Program-made: the position numbers and the translations under genes | In this document: positions 9,524 to 15,891 of the stretch, one piece after another | Position numbering within the stretch: position 1 is the stretch's first letter | Layout: every line of letters begins with the position of its first letter | The notes under the pieces: generated by a model | Databases searched by the model: none | Seen by the model: the letters and a program-made list of their open reading frames with translations, nothing else | What the model was told of the DNA's origin: nothing | Assembly: GCF_030814435.1 (NCBI RefSeq) | Contig: NZ_JAUSUW010000008.1 | Location: 149,345 to 213,344 of the forward strand | DNA length: 64,000 nt | Source: Peteryoungia aggregata LMG 23059 | GTDB lineage: Bacteria > Pseudomonadota > Alphaproteobacteria > Rhizobiales > Rhizobiaceae | Direction of reading: 5' to 3'

Positions 9524-9796
9524 ATATTATCCCCCGGACGCGCCTGATTGATGCGTCTCATTTTGTTGTCCCTTGCGGGCATAGGCGTCGGAGGATTCCA
9601 TATCGCTTTGTCCGAAAATGTGAAGCCTAAAAGGCAGGCAGAGCACAAAATGTTACTGTTAACAGGTGGTTTGACCCCGGAAATGACAGGTCACACAAAA
9701 AAACAGCAGAAAAAGCTTACGAAATCAGCAGGTCGCGCGAGCGACCTGCTGTTCATCGGAGGGAGCTAAAGCAAGCCCATATTTGTGGAAAACGGT
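9524..9796. promoter_or_regulatory. liv operon upstream region
   Basis: A 273-bp gap containing no convincing gene. It must hold the livH promoter (minus strand) and the 3' end of the flavoprotein gene transcribed from the right. TGTTACTGTTAACAGG (9650-9665) has a short symmetric core. I could not identify clear -35/-10 elements. Confidence 0.45.
9726..9751 (-). terminator. Terminator hairpin of the flavoprotein gene
   Basis: CAGCAGGTCGC and GCGACCTGCTG form a perfect 11-bp stem with a GCGA loop, 46 nt past the stop codon of the minus-strand flavoprotein gene. On that strand it is followed by a moderately T-rich stretch. Confidence 0.7.
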
Positions 9797-12223
9797 TCAG
9801 TTTCTCATCCGCGACCCGTTCGCGTCAAAAAGCGACTGCGGCTGCAAACGGGCGGGCAGGATTTCCCCAAGAATTTCCACGCTCCAGCCCTCGATTTCGT
9901 CGGCAATCTCCTTGGGAACATAGCCGATCGCGACGGATACGCCGCTCGGATGGGCAAAGCCGCCCGAGGTCACCCAGCCGCGGACTTCCCCCTTGTAGGA
10001 GATCGGCTCGTCGCCGATGACGTCGGCATCCTTCGCATCGATGACGAAGGTGCGCAGCCGAAGCGTGCCGCCAGACAGCTTCTCCTCCATCGCCGCCTGC
10101 TTGCCGATGAAGCTTGCTTCCTTTTTCAGTGCGACGAAACGCGACAGGCCTGCTTCCAGCGGCCCATAGAGCGGGCGATACTCGCGCGACCAGCTGCCGA
10201 AGCTCTTTTCGAGCCGGAGCGCATTGAGGGCGCGCAACCCGAAGAGCGAGATGTTGAACTCCGCCCCCGCCTCCATCAGCGCCTCAAAGACGTAACGCTG
10301 ATATTCCGGCCGCATCCAGATCTCGTAGCCGAGGTCGCCGGTGTAGCTGACACGGCCGAGAATGACGGGCGCCATGCCAAGATCCATTTCACGGATCGCC
10401 ATGAAGGGCAGCGCGGCATCGGAGACATCCAGATGGGTGAGCTTGGCCAGCACATCGCGCGACTTCGGTCCGGCAATCGACAGACCGACAAGGCTGAGGT
10501 TCAGCGCCTCGACATCGACCGAGCCATCCTCGGGCAGATGGCTCTCGAACCAGCGCATATGATAGTCCTCGGCAATGCCGGAACCAATGACGAGAAAATC
10601 CTCGTCGTCGAGATTGGCGACGGTGAAGTCGCCGATCAGCTTGCCGGCCTCGTTCAGCATCGGGGCGAGCGCCATGCGGCCCACTTCCGGCAGTTTGCAG
10701 GCGAGCATGCGATCGAGCCAATCGCGGGCCCCCTCCCCGCTCACCATGTATTTGGCAAAGCCGGAGGTCTCCATCAGGCCGACGCTGTCCCGCACGGCCT
10801 TGGCTTCGCGGCCGACGGCCTCGAAATCGGTCGAGCGGCGCCAGGAAAAGGCATCCTCGACGCCTTCGGGCGCAAACCACAGCGGCGTTTCCAGACCATA
10901 GGAGGCGCCAAACACGGCACCGGCCGCCTTCAGTTTGTCATAGACAGGCGTGGTCAGCAGCGGACGCGCACCCGGCAGTTCTTCGTTCGGATAGCGGATC
11001 GAGAAGCGGCGGGAATAGTTCTCGCGCACCTTCGCATTGGTATAGGCAAGCGTCGCATAATCGCCGTAGCGGCAGACATCCATGGCGAAGACATCAAAGC
11101 CCGGATCGCCCTCGATGATCCAGTTGGCAAGTGCCAGACCGACGCCGCCGCCCTGGGAGAAGCCGGCCATGACCGCGCAGGCCGACCAGAAGTTCGTCAT
11201 GCCGCGCACGGGGCCGACCAGCGGGTTACCATCCGGCGAGAAAGTGAAGGGGCCGTTGATGATCTTCTTGATGCCGGCATTGTTGAAGGCCGGGAAATGC
11301 CGGAAGCCGATTTCGAGCTCGTTGGTGATGCGCTCCAGATCTTCGGCCAGCAGTTCATGGCCAAAGGTCCAAGGCGTCTCGATCGGCGACCAGGGACGGC
11401 AATCCTTTTCATAGGTGCCCATCAACATGCCGTTGCGCTCCTGGCGCACATAGATTTCGCCATCGAAGTCGACGCAATGCATCAGCTCCTTGCCGGTCGT
11501 CTTGTTGAACTCGACGACCTCGGGCATGTCCTCGGTGATCAGATACATGTGCTCCATGGCGAGCACCGGCAGTTCCAGCCCGACCATGCGGCCGACTTCG
11601 CGCGCCCAGAGACCGGCGGCATTGACGACATGCTCGCAGCGGATTTCGCCCTTGTTGGTGATCACCCGCCAGGTGCCGTCTTCCAACTGCACCAGATCCT
11701 CGACCTTGGTGTGCAGATAGATTTCCGCCCCGTTCTTCTTCGCCGACTTCGCATAGGCATGGGTGGTGCCGTAGGGGTCGAGATGGCCTTCATGCGGATC
11801 GAAAACCGCGCCGACGAACTGCTTCGGATCGATCAGCGGCATCATCTCATAGGCTTCCTGCGCCGAAATGAGGGTCGCCTCACCGCCGGCATATTTGCCC
11901 TTGGCAAGCAACGACTTCATCCAGTCGAAGCGCTCCTTCGTGGCCGCCAGCATCAGGCCCGATGTCATGTGCAGGCCGATATCCTGACCGGAATATTCCT
12001 CGATCTCCTTGTAGAGCTCGACCGTGTATTTCTGCAGCTTGGCAACGTTCGGATCGCCATTGATCGTGTGCATGCCGCCCGCCGCATGCCAGGTGGAGCC
12101 AGAGGTCAGCTCGGAGCGCTCCAGCAGGACGACATCGGTCCAGCCGAACTTGGTCAGGTGATACAGCACCGAACACCCGACGACACCCCCGCCGATGACA
12201 ACGACACGCGCATGGCTCTTCAT
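9797..12223 (-). CDS. FAD-dependent dimethylglycine/sarcosine dehydrogenase-like protein with GcvT domain
   Basis: 808 aa. The N-terminal DAO-type FAD domain has VVVIGGGVVGCSVLYHL and ERSELTSGSTWHAAGG; in this family the HAAG region carries the covalently linked flavin histidine. The C-terminal half has the folate-binding GcvT fold (PLYGPLEAGLSRFVALKK, GSWSREYRPLYGP). This architecture oxidatively demethylates dimethylglycine or sarcosine and passes the methyl group to tetrahydrofolate. It lies on the same strand as the soxBDAG operon further right, fitting a glycine-betaine/sarcosine catabolic block. The exact substrate (DMG versus sarcosine) cannot be decided by eye. Confidence 0.88.
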   Translation of the reverse strand: MKSHARVVVIGGGVVGCSVLYHLTKFGWTDVVLLERSELTSGSTWHAAGGMHTINGDPNVAKLQKYTVELYKEIEEYSGQDIGLHMTSGLMLAATKERFDWMKSLLAKGKYAGGEATLISAQEAYEMMPLIDPKQFVGAVFDPHEGHLDPYGTTHAYAKSAKKNGAEIYLHTKVEDLVQLEDGTWRVITNKGEIRCEHVVNAAGLWAREVGRMVGLELPVLAMEHMYLITEDMPEVVEFNKTTGKELMHCVDFDGEIYVRQERNGMLMGTYEKDCRPWSPIETPWTFGHELLAEDLERITNELEIGFRHFPAFNNAGIKKIINGPFTFSPDGNPLVGPVRGMTNFWSACAVMAGFSQGGGVGLALANWIIEGDPGFDVFAMDVCRYGDYATLAYTNAKVRENYSRRFSIRYPNEELPGARPLLTTPVYDKLKAAGAVFGASYGLETPLWFAPEGVEDAFSWRRSTDFEAVGREAKAVRDSVGLMETSGFAKYMVSGEGARDWLDRMLACKLPEVGRMALAPMLNEAGKLIGDFTVANLDDEDFLVIGSGIAEDYHMRWFESHLPEDGSVDVEALNLSLVGLSIAGPKSRDVLAKLTHLDVSDAALPFMAIREMDLGMAPVILGRVSYTGDLGYEIWMRPEYQRYVFEALMEAGAEFNISLFGLRALNALRLEKSFGSWSREYRPLYGPLEAGLSRFVALKKEASFIGKQAAMEEKLSGGTLRLRTFVIDAKDADVIGDEPISYKGEVRGWVTSGGFAHPSGVSVAIGYVPKEIADEIEGWSVEILGEILPARLQPQSLFDANGSRMRN

Positions 12224-12362
12224 GGAAAAACGCTCCCCTTGGCGGCAAAGATTGATCTAGCAAAGCTAGTTTGCGCGCGTGAAAGCCAGAAGACCATGCT
12301 GCGACGAAAGATGTCGCATGGATGATAGAGATTGTTCAGGGCGCGGCGTGATCTGTGGAACC

Positions 12363-12659
12363 TCAGAGTTCAAGCTGCTGGCCGTGCGATATAATCCGCA
12401 AAATGATGACTTCGTCCGTTTCGACGAGGAAGGCGATACTGACGCTTCGCTCGAAGCCCACAATGCGCAATCCCTGACGGAATTCGCTTCGCAAGCTTCC
12501 ACGCATGGGAAAGGACTGAAAACCTTCCAGGAACCGACGGATACGGGCCACATATGCGCGAGCGACAGGCGGGGAACTGCTTGCTATCAGGACATAACGA
12601 TAGATGACGCGAAGATCGTTCTCAGCCGCAGGCATCAGCCGAACGGCATAGCGCTTCAC
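12363..12659 (-). CDS. parE: ParE/RelE-family toxin
   Basis: 98 aa of typical ParE size: MKRYAVRLMPAAENDLRVIY at the N-terminus, the conserved ARAYVARI region, and a C-terminal IVGFERSVSIAFLVETDEVIILRIISHG strand block. ParE toxins poison DNA gyrase. Its ATG overlaps the antitoxin stop by 4 bp, the classic coupled antitoxin-toxin arrangement. No frameshift is seen, so the module appears intact. Confidence 0.85.
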   Translation of the reverse strand: MKRYAVRLMPAAENDLRVIYRYVLIASSSPPVARAYVARIRRFLEGFQSFPMRGSLRSEFRQGLRIVGFERSVSIAFLVETDEVIILRIISHGQQLEL

Positions 12660-12937
12660 CGAGCCAGACCTTCGGTCTTGGCCATAAACGCGTCGAGGTC
12701 AGCGAAAGCATCGTCGAGCGAACGCGCGACTGCTGGATCAGCCTTGTAGGCATCATAGACTGGCGCAACATCGTCTCGAAGCCAGCGTTCGGTCTCGAGG
12801 TCCTTTTCAACAAGGGTCCTCAACCCTTCCGCCACGACGTCGACCTCGTTGCCAAATTCGCCCGACGCGACCTTGGCACGGACGAGGTCGGCCATGTCAT
12901 CAGGCAATGTGATGGTCAGCGAACGGGTTCTGGGCAT
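12656..12937 (-). CDS. parD: ParD-type ribbon-helix-helix antitoxin
   Basis: 93 aa from ATG 12937 (MPRTRSLTITLPDDMADLV), preceded by AAAGGTG; an upstream in-frame extension to 13024 is unlikely because it destroys the normal ParD N-terminus. The N-terminal RHH domain (residues about 5-45) is typical, and the C-terminal half is acidic (DDAFADLDAFMAKTE), as in toxin-neutralising tails. It should repress its own operon and neutralise the ParE encoded next. Confidence 0.85.
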   Translation of the reverse strand: MPRTRSLTITLPDDMADLVRAKVASGEFGNEVDVVAEGLRTLVEKDLETERWLRDDVAPVYDAYKADPAVARSLDDAFADLDAFMAKTEGLAR

Positions 12938-13397
12938 GCGACACACCTTTTCTTCGATCATCCATACCACATCGGCAAATTCAGAGAAACAGCAGACAAC
13001 GGATACTTTACAAGCCCCCCACAAACCGCAAAGATTGTACCATGAAAACAGGACAACAAAGTGGAGCGTCTACCTTCCTCGCACTGGTTGCCGCCATCCG
13101 CCAATAGGCGGCATCGCTGACTGCGAGCCATAGCTTCATTCATGTGACGACAGACTCGAATATCGAGGCGACGGACAGGCTGATGAAGGCTGCAGGAGCG
13201 AAGTTTGTGGGGGCGTGAGAGATCGGTGGAGGCCCCTGGCGACTCGAGCACGGCATGACCCTGCGGGCGGAGACCAGTCTTTTCTGACTGACTAAAGCAG
13301 AGATAAAAAATTACCATTGGCAGGAAATTGATGTTAAGAATTTCCGCACTCAATATATCTATTTCTGCGATAAAATTTGGATGATACGGATTTTCTA
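12938..13397. other. 460-bp intergenic region with a possible gene remnant
   Basis: No intact gene is convincing here. Left of 13030 is the parDE promoter region. One plus-strand frame (13108-13218) reads AASLTASHSFIHVTTDSN and continues NIEATDRLMKAAGAKF to a stop, which looks like the C-terminal end of a GNAT-like protein, but it has no start and no upstream body. From about 13290 the sequence becomes clearly AT-rich and stays so into the next ORF. Confidence 0.35.
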
Positions 13398-13667
13398 ATG
13401 AGCGGAACATTGATAAAGAAGGCTGCGGGTAGGACAGTAATTTTAGGGATAGTCGGATCACTTTTCTTCATGTTTGGATGGGATGCCATTGGGTTTTTAC
13501 TGGCATATGCGTTTCTTTATCTCGCGATCTACGCCTTTGAGCGTTTTCACCGCTTAATGGACATCCCTGGGCCCTTTGCATCGTCTCGATACCCAAAGGC
13601 AGTTTTTGATTGGCTTTGGAGCGGTTTTAAGTGGGAAGCATTGGATAACGATCATGAACAGAAATGA
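13398..13667 (+). CDS. Small AT-rich membrane protein of unknown function
   Basis: 89 aa from ATG 13398 (MSGTLIKKAAGRTVIL); an in-frame TTG at 13377 is less likely. There are two adjacent hydrophobic segments (about residues 14-30 and 31-46), then an aromatic, basic C-terminus (YPKAVFDWLWSGFKWEAL). Base composition is much lower in GC than the neighbouring genes, suggesting recent acquisition. It lies between two toxin-antitoxin modules. I do not recognise a family. Confidence 0.5.
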   Translation: MSGTLIKKAAGRTVILGIVGSLFFMFGWDAIGFLLAYAFLYLAIYAFERFHRLMDIPGPFASSRYPKAVFDWLWSGFKWEALDNDHEQK

Positions 13668-13766
13668 ATTCGAGCAAAAGGTAAGTGGGGCTTGGGGATC
13701 GTGTCCCAGGGAGTGGTGGAGCTGATCAAAACCCGCTTGAAACGCTTGAAGGAAATGATGTCATGA
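13668..13766 (+). pseudogene. C-terminal remnant of a RelE/Gp49-like (HigB-type) toxin
   Basis: The frame immediately upstream of the XRE antitoxin reads AKGKWGLGIVSQGVVELIKT followed by RLKRLKEMMS and a stop. This resembles the C-terminal end of phage-Gp49-like toxins (pattern K-x-G-I-x-T-P-x-x-x-(D/E)-L-I-x-x-R-L-K-x-A/L). The TGA overlaps the antitoxin ATG as ATGA (13763-13766), exactly the toxin-first coupling of such modules. The body of the toxin is missing: the frame meets a stop at 13665. Confidence 0.5.
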
Positions 13767-14089
13767 GTGAAGACGATTTCGAAGTCGTGCGCGGCAGCGG
13801 CAACATCTTTGCAGACTTTGGCGATCCCGAAGCCGAAACCAAACTCCTGAAAGCAAGGCTTGCAGCCGAAATCATTGGCGTGCTCGACGAGCGCAAGATC
13901 AGCGTCCGGGAAGCAGAGCGCATGACGGGCGTGGCCGCAGCCGACATATCCCGCGTGCGCAATGCCGATCTGGCCAAGTTCACCCTTGACCGACTGCTGC
14001 GCATCCACCATCGGCTGGCACCCGGGGTCAAGGTGGGGCTTACGTTTTCAGCTCGAGACGCCTCGGACCAGCCGGCTTTGGCCTCCTGA
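13763..14089 (+). CDS. XRE-family antitoxin-like helix-turn-helix protein (HigA-type), orphan
   Basis: 108 aa from ATG 13763 (MSEDDFEVVRGSGNIFADFG), with AAGGAA upstream. NIFADFGDPEAETKLLKARL followed by the HTH SVREAERMTGVAAADISRVR and a LAKFTLDRLLRI segment is the pattern of antitoxins paired with Gp49/RelE toxins. Its usual upstream toxin partner is reduced to a C-terminal fragment, so it is probably an orphan antitoxin/repressor. Confidence 0.8.
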   Translation: MSEDDFEVVRGSGNIFADFGDPEAETKLLKARLAAEIIGVLDERKISVREAERMTGVAAADISRVRNADLAKFTLDRLLRIHHRLAPGVKVGLTFSARDASDQPALAS

Positions 14090-14129
14090 ACGGAGCAGGC
14101 GATCACCGACCAGCCTCACCGCCCGCCCC

Positions 14130-15251
14130 TCATCCCGCCGACGACCGCAGCGTAAACTCCGTCAGCTCCGCCGGCACGCCGATCCTGAGCGCAAAGCCCG
14201 GCCACAGACCCGTGCCGTTGTTGACATAGAGCTGCATCTCCCCGACCCGATAGAAGCCGGAGACATAGCCATTGTTCGCCCGGGCGACGATCCGGTCGAG
14301 GCCGCGCACCATGCCGCCATGGGTATGGCCCGAGAGTTGCAGGGCAATGCCGTGCTTTGCGGCCCGCTGTGCCATGCGCGGCTGGTGGTCGAGAAGGATG
14401 ACGGGGGCATCGGCAGGCGCGCCATGCAGCGCCCGCCCCAGGTCCGGCTCAACCGCCCCGGTAAACCGCGCCGAAAGATCCGTCACACCGGCGATCACCA
14501 GCCGGCCCTCCCCTCTTTCGATGACAGCGTGCTCATTGGCAAGAATGCGCATGTTGAGTTCGGGAAAATGCTTGAGCCAGCGATCGACATCGAAGAAATA
14601 TTCGTGATTGCCCGGCACCGTCAGCACGCCGTGCCGGGCTTTGAGACCCGAAAGCGGCGCAATGTCCTCGCGGCGGATGTCGAGACTGCCGTCGATCAGA
14701 TCGCCTGTGATCACGATCAGATCGGCATCGAGCGCATTGGTCTTCTCGACGACGGCCCGTGCCCAGGCGACCGTGAACAGCCGGCTGATATGCAGGTCGG
14801 TCAGCTGCACCATGCGGTAACCGTCAAGATCAGGCGCAAGACCGGGGATCTGAACCTCGATACGCTTCACCCGGGGCACGCGGATCGCCTGGCTGATACC
14901 GAAGCTTGCCAGCAACAGCGCGGCAATGCCCATCGCATAGCGCACCTCCGGCGGCACCACTGGAAACGACCAGGTGACGGCAAAGATCACGATACTGAAG
15001 AGATCGAGGACCACCTGCATCACGGCCAGCAGCACAATCGCCCCGAAGAACAGGTTGAAGGCAATCACCAGCACCCGTGGAAACTCCGGCGCGAAGACCG
15101 ATCCGGACGTAAAGCGGCTGAACAGGTGGTATTGCGAGGCCAAGAGCAGGAAGACGGCGAGCGAAAGCTTCACCCACCACGGCCACGGCAAAGGGGCGAT
15201 GAAGCGGGAGGCGACGATCAGCCATGGCAGGGAAAACATCAGGTGAAACAT
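14130..15251 (-). CDS. Membrane-anchored calcineurin-like metallophosphoesterase (YkuE/YaeI type)
   Basis: About 373 aa from ATG 15251 (MFHLMFSLPWLIVAS) with AAGGA about 12 nt upstream. The N-terminal ~130 residues hold about four hydrophobic helices, followed by the catalytic domain with metal-ligand motifs QLTDLHIS, ITGDLIDG, VPGNHEYFFD, LDHQP and LSGHTHGG. The YkuE/YaeI relatives hydrolyse lipid-linked or nucleotide phosphates at the membrane; the substrate here is unknown. It starts 78 nt after soxG in the same direction and may be co-transcribed. Confidence 0.87.
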   Translation of the reverse strand: MFHLMFSLPWLIVASRFIAPLPWPWWVKLSLAVFLLLASQYHLFSRFTSGSVFAPEFPRVLVIAFNLFFGAIVLLAVMQVVLDLFSIVIFAVTWSFPVVPPEVRYAMGIAALLLASFGISQAIRVPRVKRIEVQIPGLAPDLDGYRMVQLTDLHISRLFTVAWARAVVEKTNALDADLIVITGDLIDGSLDIRREDIAPLSGLKARHGVLTVPGNHEYFFDVDRWLKHFPELNMRILANEHAVIERGEGRLVIAGVTDLSARFTGAVEPDLGRALHGAPADAPVILLDHQPRMAQRAAKHGIALQLSGHTHGGMVRGLDRIVARANNGYVSGFYRVGEMQLYVNNGTGLWPGFALRIGVPAELTEFTLRSSAG

Positions 15252-15329
15252 GTGGGGCGCGGGATCCTTAGCTTCGATAACGCCGACATAGCCCCGGCAG
15301 TTCAACTGAGGAATGGCATGGTCAGTCGA

Positions 15330-15881
15330 TCAAGCAAACCCCGCCGTCAGCGCGAACTCGCGACCCATCTCCCGAACCTCGTCGAACACAAATCCCGCAA
15401 AGCTGCGCATGACCACGATCTCGAAGCCATCCTGACCTGTCCGGGCTAGGTTGGCGGCGACATGGCAGATCTGGCAATTGCTCGACTGGCCGATATCGAA
15501 GAGATCGGCATGCAGGTCGAGCGCCGTGCATTTGGCGAGGATCGCGCGCACCTTCGGCCCCTGGATGCGCAGCACGACGCGCCCGTCGCTCTGGTCGACG
15601 AAAGAGGCGCGGCTCGCCCCGAGTTCGGCGAGCTGGCGGGCAATGGTATCGGCGGCAACAGTCTCGCTGACAACAAGCCATTCGCCCGGTGCGCAGACGC
15701 GAACTGCCACGTCTTCGAGATTGGTCAGCGCCTCGTCGATGTCGGCCTCATGCCCCGGATGGGCGAGCACCGAAAACACGGAGACGGCCCGCAGGATAGC
15801 GAGATGATGGGGGTTCGGCGTCGCTTCGAAACCGGAAATGTGGTCCTCGAGCACGTGACGGGCGGCATAGGTCACCGGCAT
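15330..15881 (-). CDS. soxG: Sarcosine oxidase gamma subunit
   Basis: 183 aa, normal for SoxG. Shows the weak GcvT-like fold of this family (VLAHPGHEADIDEALTN, WLVVSE, FVDQSDGRVVLRIQGPKVRAIL, LAKCTALDLH). It is the fourth subunit of heterotetrameric sarcosine oxidase and follows soxA by 10 bp, completing the soxBDAG order. Cytoplasmic. Confidence 0.9.
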   Translation of the reverse strand: MPVTYAARHVLEDHISGFEATPNPHHLAILRAVSVFSVLAHPGHEADIDEALTNLEDVAVRVCAPGEWLVVSETVAADTIARQLAELGASRASFVDQSDGRVVLRIQGPKVRAILAKCTALDLHADLFDIGQSSNCQICHVAANLARTGQDGFEIVVMRSFAGFVFDEVREMGREFALTAGFA

Positions 15882-15891
15882 GGCAGGATCC

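Noticed and set aside
9548..9769. 73-aa plus-strand ORF in the livH upstream gap
   Set aside because: No ribosome site, no similarity, and it runs through the terminator hairpin at 9726-9751.
12294..12320. Hairpin after parE as a terminator
   Set aside because: TGCGAC/GTCGCA pair but there is no T-run on either strand.
9785..12325. 846-aa plus-strand open frame opposite the flavoprotein gene
   Set aside because: Antisense shadow of a high-GC gene; no domains, while the minus strand encodes a complete DMGDH-like protein.
12958..13461. 167-aa minus-strand ORF over the parD upstream region
   Set aside because: Composition unlike the genome's genes, no motif, and it overlaps the better-supported ORF at 13398.
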